Below, piece after piece: positions 42,972 to 52,635 of a stretch of 52,827 nucleotides of DNA. The notes beneath the pieces were generated by a model. The model worked only from the letters and a program-made list of their open reading frames with translations. It ran no database searches and was not told the DNA's origin. This DNA is from Periconia sp. R9002 (taxonomy: Eukaryota > Ascomycota > Dothideomycetes > Pleosporales > Periconiaceae). Position 1 is the first letter of the stretch; each line of letters starts with the position of its first letter. The DNA is taken from the NCBI GenBank assembly GCA_023627715.1, contig JAMAHW010000141.1:1-52827 (forward strand). Direction: 5' to 3'. Position numbers and translations under genes: made by a program.

Positions 42972-43941
42972 TCAACTCGATGTATTTGTAAAACTGTGCA
43001 GCGAATATTTTTGGTAGGGCATGGAATGAAGTATGGACTGTTCGAATGTAGATGTTAGATCATGCTCTGCTATCTCTGGTAGAGGTAGCTCGTATGGATC
43101 TACCATGACGTTTACCTCAAGATCCTCGCCACCGAGATAAAAAGAGGAGTCAAATGCGTGTAGAACGTGTGGAGTATTCCCTGGATGTGAAGCCTCCACT
43201 CGCTGCGCTGCAGCGTCGTTACTGCCACCCGGAGGGCCGTAGGGAAACCAATCTATTGGTTCCATGCGCCTTGAACTCTCTGCCCTGTCTTCTAGATTTC
43301 TAAACCATTGTACTTTGGAGCTTTGGCTTAGGAAGCCGGTGGCCCTCGATTCGTGGTTTCGGAACAGATCTTTGTTCACGAGGTCGAGGTCGTCGTTGGA
43401 GCTCTCGATTTCAGTGGTATTAGCTTCAGTATCCATACCCAGGCTCTCTGCAGTGGGTGTGGATCTTCTCGAGCACTCAGCTAGATCTGTTGCTATGCTC
43501 GTCACTGAAGCCGTTTCCCCGAGCTGTCTGTGTTAGAATTAATGTTCCCTACGTCAGAAAGCACATACCGATCCCAGAAGTTCATCAATCTTTTGCTTTC
43601 CGCTGTCGTCGACATGCGCATTTAAATCTTTTAGGAGAGTAACAAGCTGGTGTATTTGCTTAGTAGCACTGCATTTATTAGCGGCGTTGAAAGGGAGTTT
43701 CGGAGACGAACTCGTTCAAGCGGTCCCTCCGAGCCTGCGGGTAGGTGCAAGGAAGGGACTGTTTCGCACAGTTCTGACATCGCGGCTGCTCGCCAGTGCA
43801 TCTAACCTTGCGGCTCCGACAATTGCTACATGCTTTGGGTGTTCTCTTTGTAGAGGCCCTGTTATGAATGGATTTGCGGTCGTTCTCGCGTCTCCCCAGC
43901 CTAGGTATCGCTACTTTGATATAATAGAGCTGGTCATCCAT
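42972..43941 (-). pseudogene. Zn2Cys6 transcription factor, C-terminus lost
   Basis: Minus-strand exons 43941-43712, 43668-43569 and 43523-42972. The Zn2Cys6 cluster is complete: CSNCRSRKVRCTGEQPRCQNC then AKQSLPC (six cysteines, usual spacing). A coiled linker (LVTLLKDLNAHVDDSG) and an acidic region (PYELPLPEIAEHDL) follow. Introns are 43 nt (GTTCGT..GCAG) and 45 nt (GTATGT..ACAG). At about 43015 the frame changes. In the next frame LPKIFAAQFYKYIELIKQGR follows, which fits the start of the usual regulatory domain better than the YQKYSLHS seen in frame. Nothing resembling the rest of that domain follows. This is a regulator cut off by frameshift or replacement, likely a DNA-binding-only remnant if expressed. 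Confidence 0.65.
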
Positions 43942-44303
43942 GACACCGGTTTATAGAGTAGAAAGTGGCGAGACCTATGCTAATGCTAAGAGATCGCCTT
44001 ATAGTGTTTACGAAAGCCGGGGGGCGATTGGCTGACCGGTAGCTTGCCGTTCACCAATCATACTAGCTTTGGTTGCCAAGAAAGGATATCCTTTCAAGTC
44101 GTGCAGTCATTGGCTTGGATGCAAAGGGCTCGCCTGTCCAGTGGCGTTCAGATATCGAAAACGGGTCCTCTCTATGACATAATCAGCCAAGAAATACAGG
44201 ATAATCAACTCAAGATAGGACTCTCCCAAGCAACCCCATAGTCTTGTACCCATCATAAATCTTATGTGTTATCGTTCGTATCATGTACAACCACATGGCG
44301 CTG
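43942..44303. other. Intergenic
   Basis: 5' flank of the Zn2Cys6 gene up to the repeat. No gene seen. Confidence 0.35.
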
Positions 44304-44788
44304 AAACCCGTGAGGGATTGAGAACGGAAGCCCGCAAGGGACTGAAAAACCTCAAAACTGATTCCTGTTAATGGAATAATGCCCGCTTATGACGCCCCAT
44401 CTTACCTTAGTTCTTATTGGTGCCAGAAGCGCCCATGCATGCTCTACTTTACCTTCATGATTGGATAGAGTATAAATATAGTTAACCATTATCCCCATAG
44501 TGGATTTTGTCTCCTAAACTGACGCGGCTTTGGTTTTAGAAGCGAATCTTTCAAAGCAGTGAAGAACGATATGTGAGATGTTCTTATAGTAGCTGGAATG
44601 GAGGACAGTAAGGTGAACAAAAACTGCTGCTATTATTTTAAGAAGTGCCAGCCCAAAAAAAGCACATCAATTTTCTAAAAAAAAGCTAGCGGATGGGAGC
44701 CTCTTCTATCCGCTGAGCTAACCGAAACAGTGTTAGCGGGAGAGGGGGAGGATATTTTTCATCTCCCCCTATCCGACGTCATCGCTGA
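44304..44788. repeat. Dispersed repeat copy B, left half, with minisatellite remnant
   Basis: 44304-44345 carries two units of the GAAGCCCGCAAGGG minisatellite. 44354-44788 matches copy A left half closely. The hairpin at 44733-44775 has a different stem (GAGGGGGAGGAT against ATCTCCCCCTA) but the same position, so pairing is kept while sequence differs. Confidence 0.85.
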
Positions 44789-45409
44789 CGGTTGCTTGCT
44801 TTGACATACCTTTCGCTCTAACTGGTCTATTTCTGGCACCACACTGCGGGAACCAAAATGGGCCTACTCTTACGCACGCAAAACCTAACCAAGCTTCATC
44901 CGCGCCAGGCTGAAGACGTAGAATCGTGCGCCGCAGGTGGTGTCGATAGCTGTTGCTGCGTGAAGGGAAAGAGCTACGTCGCAAGTTGGTTTCAGAGCGA
45001 AGCGTGAGGCTGACGTACATTGACTGAGAAAGAAGCTTGGCTTGCGGTGGGGCAACGCGCACCAGTCTCGAGGCTTGACACACAGCAGCCTTCCGCATCA
45101 TCCGCGCTCGCGCAGACCGGCGGCCACCTCACCCTCAACTGCCGGTATCCTCTCCATCCAATCTTCAATAGCTTCTTCTCGCTAACGCCCAGCCGTGCCA
45201 GCTTATGTCCTGCCGATTGTGCTCTTCGCTCGATGCACCACCACCCCACTAAACCTCGGACACGTTTGTCGGACGATTGGAGCGAACTCCACAATCGTGA
45301 CTGCAGTGCAACACATCAATCCTAGGGGCAGGCTCTGTCAGTCCTTTTTCACCATCGTTCCTCCACCGCACCTCCTACCCCAAGGACTTTTAGGCGCAAG
45401 GCGTACACC

Positions 45410-46245
45410 ATGACCGACACCGCCAATTTCGAGCATTTTTGCTTGACCACACTCTACAATGCTATTCCAGTGCTCGACAAACCTAGCGACTGGTCTGAGT
45501 GGAATGATAGGGTATGCGCCTTTATTCAAATTTCCCCCATCGCCGAAGATGGGGGCGCTCCACCAGATAAAGATCAAGCAAAGGAATGGTACCGCCGCCA
45601 GAAATTTTACACGGCCATGATCATGATGAAGCTTTCGCACAATGCTGCGCCGCGAATAGAGGCCTTAGAGATTAATGACGTGCAATCTCTTCTCAAAGCT
45701 GTGAGAGAGCGCTTCAATTTTGACCACCTTAAGAACGACGAAATTGGAGAAGATCCAGACCGGTTGTGAAGGCTACCGTGACTACAGATGCATCGGATAG
45801 ATGCAGGTCGTTCGATCGCACAATGTCCAGATGCGATAGATGGGGGTTGTGACCCAATCGGAGGAACGGCCGTGTTCGTAACACGTGAGGTTCGGTGTAC
45901 AAGTTGTACAAAGCCAATCAGTAGGAATTGTGTGCGACGTTGTCGAGAGCGTAAAGGGGTAAAGGCTGCCTCAAGCTGCGCGGCTCATCCACAGATGAAC
46001 GTTGCGAACCCGCTCAACTCACTTACGACTCCACCATGGCCAGTGATAGTAGCATCTCCTCGGCACCTTCCTCAAACCCATCCTCTTACCCGCCAAATAC
46101 GGGTATCAGTCCTTCTGGCAACAGCGCAACAGATTCGTCCTTATACGATGACCGAAAACAAGCGGATAGGGCAGCTGTGATGCAAGCGCTCTCAGATCCA
46201 ACGGTTGCGAAATTGATGGAAAAGCGGCTAGGGCTTGTAAAGTGA
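45410..46245 (+). pseudogene. Copia gag relic
   Basis: 45410-45769 encodes 119 residues homologous to the start of the intact gag: LYNAIPVLDKPSDWSEWNDR, then EWYRRQKFYTAMIM and LLKAVRERFNF, against FYDAIPKLDTANDWFVWHRA and RRQKFYSIML. Stops and frame changes follow. A stretch near 45900 (CTSCTKPISRNC) looks like a zinc knuckle that lost its histidine. No protease, integrase or polymerase remains. It is from a related but distinct element, sits between the two halves of repeat copy B, and has no LTR match to the intact element. Confidence 0.75.
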
Positions 46246-46597
46246 AGCGGGACAACAGTCGCACATGCTAGTATGCAAGCCAAGTTTGTTTGTAGCAAGG
46301 ATTCACTGACCCTAAACGGTGGCGATGGCAGAGTACCGGCTCGAAATCGAGGGCCTACTAAGCAATCCGTCAGTTGGACGATGATACTTCGAACGGAGCC
46401 TAGGAGGGGATCCTCTGCTGGATGTAGACACAGCAGACTTACTAGTTCGAACTATTACGTAAGTTTGAGGTCAGGCTTTCGCATGCTAGGAGAGACGATG
46501 GAGCAGCGCTGAGATATGTTCGTGTTTTGTGAAAGCTCATGACGTAAACTTAGTTGGAGCTATATTATGGATTTCAAAAGTGACCGTGCCGACTGGA

Positions 46598-46802
46598 TGG
46601 GTTTGGAAGGGCTTTTAACTCGGACTTTGCTGTAATGGGTTAGCGCTCATTAACGGCAATGATCTGGGACGGGTTCCACTGCTGGAGCTAAATCCGGGAG
46701 CTATGGCACGTACGCAGATCAACCATGAAATGCCATTTGTCCCAAAAACATCCTCGTCGCCTCCAGGACAAGGTCAGTGCCGGCGCGGCTTGGCCGGCCT
46801 CC
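46598..46802. repeat. Dispersed repeat copy B, right half
   Basis: It matches 36416-36612: GGAAGGGCTTTTAA, CTTTGCTGTAATGGGTTAG-like, GATCTGGGACGGGTTCCA, ATCCGGGAGCTA, ATCAACCATGAAATGCCAT and CGTCGCCTCCAGG. It is separated from its left half by the gag relic region. Confidence 0.8.
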
Positions 46803-47186
46803 TTGCTCGTCGTGGCAAAATGTAGAGAACTTTAGGAGCACCGCTACCTGTCCTGCTGCTGAGTGTCACACGGGAACTTCAACCGCGCCTTGATCTTGTT
46901 CCTGTGCCTGACTTGGGGTCCACAGCAGGAACTAGAACACATCCTAGCTAAGCGTAACTAAGCTTAGCATTAAACCAACCATATGCGCAGACTCACTACG
47001 TTTATTTTGACTCCAACCTATATACCCCGGCAGAGCTTATCTTAGTTTAGGGCCAGGCTAGGATATCGTGCTATAGAGAGAACATATAGGAGATTGCGTT
47101 ACATATGCTCAACGAGATCAGGCTAATGAATTAGGAACTACGAAACTATCTACTAGTGCCTTTGACGAAAAGCCTAAGCAAGCGAG
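46803..47186. other. Intergenic
   Basis: No gene seen. 3' flank of the metalloprotease gene. Confidence 0.35.
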
Positions 47187-47834
47187 TTACGTCGAATATG
47201 CCTGTCTCATTATCGTTTTGTCGTCATCCGTGAGGTTGTAATTCCCTTTGAATTCCTTGCCCGCTTCATTGGATTGCAACCAGTTTTTTTTAATGCGGTA
47301 CATCATGATGGATTTGCCGTCAAAGCGAGACATCGAATACTTTCGCTTATCCCAGCTGTAGCGAGGCTTAATATCCTCATTCACTTTCTTTTCCGGGTTG
47401 TTGAATCCATCTTTGATGAAATCCGTTTTGATGGCTTTCAAGTTCCATTTATAAGGAAAATCAGGATGGAAGTGCTCGTGTTGTGCACCGAGTGCATGAC
47501 CGAATTCGTGGAGGGCATGGCGTCTGAGCTCATTGTCTTTTTCGTCTCTCTTCAAAAACATCGTCGGCTCCTTTGGGTCAACCGATTTCGCCGCGGTCCC
47601 GATCTTCGAGTGGCAATTGTTGGACCCGAAAGTAATGCGTACATCAGCTTGGTGAGGGGTCTTAAACCTTTCGTTGAAATGAACATTGCAGTCGTGCCAT
47701 TCTTTGACAGCCTTCCTGACTATCTCGCGTTTGCTTTCATTGCCAGTATTGTCAATGAATCCAAACGAGATTTGGGTGATTCCATTCAGGGGTTTCCTCC
47801 CTATGTTCCATCTCTTGTCCAACTCGACAATCAT
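47187..47834 (-). CDS. Metzincin-type zinc metalloprotease
   Basis: 215 residues from ATG 47834; the frame stays open a little further upstream without another ATG, so a spliced upstream exon is possible. The zinc site HEFGHALGAQHEH (H109, E110, H113, H119) is the metzincin HExxHxxGxxH signature, and SIMMY (175-179) fits the Met-turn. RWNIGRKPLNGITQISFGFI at the start resembles the first strand of astacin-like catalytic domains. The family cuts proteins using a water-bound zinc. No signal peptide is seen, unlike many secreted fungal members, so it may be intracellular or lack its first exon. It sits about 1.1 kb from the gasdermin-like gene. Confidence 0.8.
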   Translation of the reverse strand: MIVELDKRWNIGRKPLNGITQISFGFIDNTGNESKREIVRKAVKEWHDCNVHFNERFKTPHQADVRITFGSNNCHSKIGTAAKSVDPKEPTMFLKRDEKDNELRRHALHEFGHALGAQHEHFHPDFPYKWNLKAIKTDFIKDGFNNPEKKVNEDIKPRYSWDKRKYSMSRFDGKSIMMYRIKKNWLQSNEAGKEFKGNYNLTDDDKTIMRQAYST

Positions 47835-48967
47835 GACGAAGTATGACTGATTATACCAGTATCGAAGTAAAGTGCAAGGAAGTTGAAAGAGGTCAAATCC
47901 CACTAAAGTTTCGGTCTTTGTCCCCGAAGTAGAGAATGATCATTTGTTCTTTGCATTCTGATTGAATATATACAGCTATCTTCGCTGCGGCTGAACACGA
48001 CTTTCTCACCGTGCCGCTTGCTTTGCTAGCCAACAACACTATGTATCGCACGGAGCTCCTTTGCATATGCAAGGACGATACTATGTGGACAAAACGAGCT
48101 GTAGCTGAGCTGCAGCCTCGCCGATGGAGGTTTACGCGTCTTGTGAGCATGCCGGATGTAGGTATCGTAGGCGAGTTCGTAACCATCCGATACGACTTAT
48201 TACTGCTACCTCAGCTATACGGTTAATTTCATTCGCTACCTGCCCGGCTGTTTATCGTACATCTTATGTGGCTTGCCAATTCTGCACGGCGATGCATCAC
48301 TTCACATTTTGATTTCTAAAATTGTTCCCAGAATCAGCTCGAAAGACTCTGCTTGGGATGTTCTATGGTAGAAGATCGCGAGGCCAGAGAATTTTCCCTT
48401 CTTTGGTCGTCGCCGTCCAGGTTGCTTCCTTGTTATCGTGAAGGCCATGAACGAATACGATGCTATTATTTCAGATGTCCCCAATTTCTGGTTCAGACTT
48501 ATCTTGCTGGGAGGGTGTGCTGTGGCAATCAAGAGCCGGATTATTGTAGCTTCGTGATCGTGGGCACACTCTTCCTTGACGAATGTAGCCCAATGAAAGC
48601 CAGGCAGACGTGGGCGTGCGACTAGCAAGCGACGAGCTGACGACAGGTACGAGCTTCCGTTTTCTCTATCCGTTAGCTTGCATACAGTGACGCATGTCAG
48701 CTGCGTTGCTGCCCAGCTCCTCGAATTCCAATATTAATGGATTGATGACTAAGCACTCTGTTCCCAAATGCGTTAAAGCTGCCGGATCATAATTCGGTCC
48801 ATAATCGGTCTAAACCGGTTTCTTGTGGTATTTGTGTCAATACGCTCTATCATTATCATTCAAGCTCTTCCCACACGTGTTCAATACCCTTCTGCATGTA
48901 CGACCAGTCTACTGCTACAATCTAGTTATACTGTCCACTTCTGCATATACTTAAGCACCTTTTCGCC
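47835..48967. other. 1.1 kb without a confident gene
   Basis: A minus-strand frame ending at 48302 is open for 108 codons; its first in-frame ATG region would give about 51 residues (ITRKQPGRRRPKKGKFSG). Unknown, possibly an exon. 48780-48967 is the likely promoter of the next gene. Confidence 0.3.
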
Positions 48968-49861
48968 ATGCCCTCGACAACAGACAAGCTTACCTTTTTT
49001 TGCACAAACACTGCCTTCCTTCTGTCCCAAATTCCTCTGGCAAGCTTTGTGCCCAAGAAGAAACAACCATACCAGGATGTTAAGAAGCCTTACCAAGTCA
49101 AACCAGAGGATTACTCAACTCGTCCTGACGAGGCATATGACGTCTCCAATAGTAGTAGCTCCGGCAACATTTTCAGCATTCTTGCTACCAAATTCGCCTC
49201 CGTCTCTCATCAAAAAGATACGGCATCCTCCATGCATGTCTCTACATTGAAAGGTGGCAAAGTTTACACCCTGAACAACCCCGATGAAGTTTTTGAGAAG
49301 ATTGCCTTTGGCAAAGATCACGGCGAGGACATGCAGAACTGGTTCGAGCGGTGCGTGCGTAAGAAGTGGAAACCGCGCTTTGTGGTCGGGCTGCGCACTT
49401 TGGTTGATGCCAGCGTCTCCGATGATTCCCACAAAGGGACTAATGATTTGGCTACCGTGACAGCACCAACATCCTTGTTGCTAGGAGATCCGTTTGGCGC
49501 GACAGACGTGGAGTTCCGTGCCGGACACCAGAGCAAGACCGACACGCAGGCGGGATTGAGGTTGCCAAGCGAGCGCATCTACTCGATCTGTTACTGGAAG
49601 ATCCATATCTCGCATCAGGACGGGAAAGTGATTCCTGAGCTCAAGTCGCAGAAGAATGTGTGGCGGGCCTTCTATTCTACACGCGGAAGCAGTGACAAGG
49701 ATACCGACGAAGACGGTGAGGAAGAGCTATATCAGGCCGGTCTGGAGGGTCATGATGATGATGTAGCCGACTGGGAAGTTCATGAGACGAAGGCTCCAGG
49801 TGGAGATACAATCTTCTTTGCATTCAATCCCGGAGATGATGACGAAGACGATGATTATTAG
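48968..49861 (+). CDS. Gasdermin-like candidate (tentative)
   Basis: A single ORF of 297 residues from ATG 48968 (GCCATGCC). Order: N-terminal strand/helix (KLTFFCTNTAFLLSQIPLAS), a Lys/Pro linker, STLKGGKVYTLNNPDEVFEK, a helix (NWFERCVRKKWKPRF), then a strand FVVGLRTLVDASV, and a later strand RIYSICYWKIHI, ending in a very acidic tail (DDDEDDDY). The pattern of a basic helix, a VVG-type strand followed by a polar loop and a second hydrophobic strand resembles the pore-forming N-domain of gasdermins. Fungal gasdermin-like genes are known to lie beside protease genes that cut and activate them. Here a caspase-fold protease is the convergent neighbour, 137 bases away. Gasdermin identity is inferred from pattern only and could be wrong; the ORF itself is convincing. 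Confidence 0.5.
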   Translation: MPSTTDKLTFFCTNTAFLLSQIPLASFVPKKKQPYQDVKKPYQVKPEDYSTRPDEAYDVSNSSSSGNIFSILATKFASVSHQKDTASSMHVSTLKGGKVYTLNNPDEVFEKIAFGKDHGEDMQNWFERCVRKKWKPRFVVGLRTLVDASVSDDSHKGTNDLATVTAPTSLLLGDPFGATDVEFRAGHQSKTDTQAGLRLPSERIYSICYWKIHISHQDGKVIPELKSQKNVWRAFYSTRGSSDKDTDEDGEEELYQAGLEGHDDDVADWEVHETKAPGGDTIFFAFNPGDDDEDDDY

Positions 49862-49998
49862 AACAGGATCACAATCAAAGATGAAGACAAATGTAACAAA
49901 CTAATATAAACTAAGTGACAATTTGGGCTACAAAAGTACCAGAATATAACAAATCGTTATTCATCATGAAATCGGGTCATGGTGATGGCAATCTTCCT

Positions 49999-51972
49999 TC
50001 ACTGCTTTTTGGTCGTGACAGTCACCTGCTGTGTACCCCAGCTTGAGATCTTCAGTTTTTTTGTATCTCGAAATCCTTCTCTGAGACTATTTAAGATCCC
50101 TTCCAGATCTTCAACTCCTCCGCGTTCATCATCTCCACGACCTCCCATATCAGGCTCATGAAGACCCGGCGTCTCTAGCATCCCAAAGTGCGATGGCTCG
50201 GTGGTCACAATCACTTTGAGGATATCTTCGATCTCGTCCACATCCATTTCGTCGGGAATGACCATGGGTACATCGTCCTGGTAAGTTTCTCCAGCCGCAA
50301 CGAGATTATTTTCGCAAGCCACCATGGCAGCACGGCGCGGTGTCAAATCAAACAGAGTGAAGTACAGGTCCCGTGCCCCCAGGCCTTTGGTTAGGTTTTT
50401 GAATTCAATGGTAATAGTATCATCGTGAGACACCTCGAGTGGCTTAGCGTTGAACGCAAAGGAATCATTCAATCTTGGGTTTTTGTTCATGAGCCCAAGC
50501 ACAAAATTGTAACGTGCGATCCTTCGCAGGCGTGTGAATACCTTCTCGGCGGCTTCCTGCACTGGATCACCAGGAATCGGACTGCAGTACGGCAGTGTCG
50601 TGCCAGTGGAGTCAGTGATCTCGTAACCCGAGTGCCTAGGAATGACTTGAAGTCCTGAATTGGCAGTAGTATCCGGAGGGTGAATCGTTGGATTGTACGG
50701 GTTAGGTTCCTTGTTACCCAGGTTCTTGAGTTGTTGAAACAAATCTTCGTTACGGATCGTCGCGTGAAGCGGGTCGCGTATCACGGGAGTAATGAGTTTA
50801 ACAATGCTGCCTATTTTGATCGGCTCATCAATTGCGGGTAGTTGGGCAAATGATTGACAAGCGTCGACCTTTGTGATTTCGATCTTGGGAAGTTTGTTGT
50901 CGCTATCGCTCTCAATGATCGCTCCTGGAGGACAGATTTCATATTCTTCTCCTTCAACAACTCCATGAACCTCTCCAATATCGATCACAATTTCCCTCTT
51001 AACCTTCCGTACGGTACCGGCTCTCGTGCTCCCTAGACTTTGCTTTCCAAACAGGCACAAATCCCGCTTCCCATGCAACATACAACGTTGCGTATGTCCT
51101 TCCTTCGACATAATCGCGTGTACAGTTTCGTACAGGGCCTGATAGGTTGGCAACTGGCCTGTGACGGTGAGCGAACCCATCGCCTGGAGCATAGCGCTCG
51201 TCAGAGCACCCCTGTAATGATTCCGATCGAAAGTCTCCCTGGCCTTTTCCGAAGGGTGGCAGGCGGCCAAGAGAGTATAACATCTAGCTCTCAACCAGAA
51301 TGATTTCTGCGTGTCGGCATCGCGGTAGGACGTAGCCGTAACGGCAGACTTGTCGTGCCGTTCGTCTGGTCGGGTCGGTTCGGATAAAGGTTCAAGTTCT
51401 GTGTCATCCTCTGGGCCGGGAGGTAAGATCCCATCCAGCCCACGCACAATGTCATCCGCTCGGTCTGCACCACCAGAATGGCAACAGTCAAGAACTGCAA
51501 ATATGGTGACACCACGCTCCGCGATACCATCCAGGATTCGCCCAAGCTCAAAGTCGCGCAGGTTCCTGTCTCCATCCAACACCAATACTTCGTACCACAT
51601 GCCTCCCCTCTTGATGTCATACTGTCCACTCCGCAACTGTCGGCCACCGTGGCCAGCAAAGTGAAAGTAGAAAAAGTCGCCTGCATTTGCTTTAGCTCGT
51701 ACTCGCTCAAGGGCTTTTTCTACAACGTTTTCGTAGTCAGGAAGCAACTGCAGCTTCGTTACGGCCTTCCTAGAATTTTGAGTCTGATCTTCAGGTGCTG
51801 TGGAAGTGATCTTGATGATTTCTCGAGTTTTGTCTTTCAGCCGGTCTTCCAGCATCTTCTCAACATCTTCAATGTCCTGGACTGCACCGCGAAGGTCTTT
51901 ACCTTTGCCATTTCGATAATGGTTGATGCCGACCAGTACAGCCCAATAGGTTGGCGTCCCTTCAGAAGACAT
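49999..51972 (-). CDS. Caspase-fold (C14, metacaspase-like) protease with C-terminal extension
   Basis: 657 residues from ATG 51972, no intron. The p20-type domain is at the N-terminus: YWAVLVGINHYRNGKG, then HFAGHGG with catalytic His108 and LDCCHSGG with catalytic Cys164. LLAACHPSEKARE follows. Metacaspases and other C14 enzymes cleave proteins after specific residues; DCCHSG is the usual cysteine motif. Residues about 320-480 form a strand-rich module (IGEVHGVVEGEEYEIC). The C-terminus contains DLYFTLFDLTPRRAAM and a Gly/Asp/Arg linker. Such extensions occur in fungal C14 proteins of unknown role. It is convergent with the gasdermin-like gene. The putative TPR gene starts 660 bases further on. 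Confidence 0.88.
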   Translation of the reverse strand: MSSEGTPTYWAVLVGINHYRNGKGKDLRGAVQDIEDVEKMLEDRLKDKTREIIKITSTAPEDQTQNSRKAVTKLQLLPDYENVVEKALERVRAKANAGDFFYFHFAGHGGRQLRSGQYDIKRGGMWYEVLVLDGDRNLRDFELGRILDGIAERGVTIFAVLDCCHSGGADRADDIVRGLDGILPPGPEDDTELEPLSEPTRPDERHDKSAVTATSYRDADTQKSFWLRARCYTLLAACHPSEKARETFDRNHYRGALTSAMLQAMGSLTVTGQLPTYQALYETVHAIMSKEGHTQRCMLHGKRDLCLFGKQSLGSTRAGTVRKVKREIVIDIGEVHGVVEGEEYEICPPGAIIESDSDNKLPKIEITKVDACQSFAQLPAIDEPIKIGSIVKLITPVIRDPLHATIRNEDLFQQLKNLGNKEPNPYNPTIHPPDTTANSGLQVIPRHSGYEITDSTGTTLPYCSPIPGDPVQEAAEKVFTRLRRIARYNFVLGLMNKNPRLNDSFAFNAKPLEVSHDDTITIEFKNLTKGLGARDLYFTLFDLTPRRAAMVACENNLVAAGETYQDDVPMVIPDEMDVDEIEDILKVIVTTEPSHFGMLETPGLHEPDMGGRGDDERGGVEDLEGILNSLREGFRDTKKLKISSWGTQQVTVTTKKQ

Positions 51973-52634
51973 GTTGAACTCAGTCAGACACCACGAGCCA
52001 TGAGGATGAGTCTTGGCTAAATGATAACAATAGCGAGTGGAGAGTTAAGTAGTCTGACTCTCGCTTAGCCATGTCTTGCGATATTATTGTGATAGGACAA
52101 TGCCTGCATATCTAAATATCCGGTTGCAGCCCTTACTTAAGGACAACCTCTAAGCCAGTCAATCAATCATCTTCTGTTGTCAGCCCGCGGTACGGGCATT
52201 ATGTAAGAGTTGTGTGCGATATCCATATGTAAGGCGGAGCTGAAGCTGAAGGCTGTGTTGGCTCGTTTGGCGCCCAATGACAGATGAGAACTGTGGTCGT
52301 ACCAGGTATCATAAATGGTACGATGGGCAATACTTATCAGCTGCCCTACTTTATTGAGGCGTTGCAGGCAACTAGGCACACAGCAGATGCGATGGGGCTG
52401 TGCAAGATCTCAGCGGTAAACTACATATCCGTGACCGTTGCACGGATTTCACTGTGCATTAATATTTTTTCTCTCAGATGCGCCATATGGTTTACTCTCA
52501 CACAGACTACGATCCGAGGGTGATCTCTGAACTTCTATTCATTACCCAAAGCACACTTCGGACACACCTAAAATATAACATTGTGAGCACATCTAACCTG
52601 CATAAGTAGCAGTGCAAGCTCGTCAATAAGATTT
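51973..52634. other. Divergent intergenic region
   Basis: Shared upstream region of the caspase-like gene (minus) and the TPR gene (plus). Frames here are short and motif-free. Confidence 0.35.
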
Positions 52635-52635
52635 A

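Noticed and set aside
47274..47846. Plus-strand 190-codon ORF
   Set aside because: It lies opposite the metalloprotease, whose zinc motif is unambiguous.
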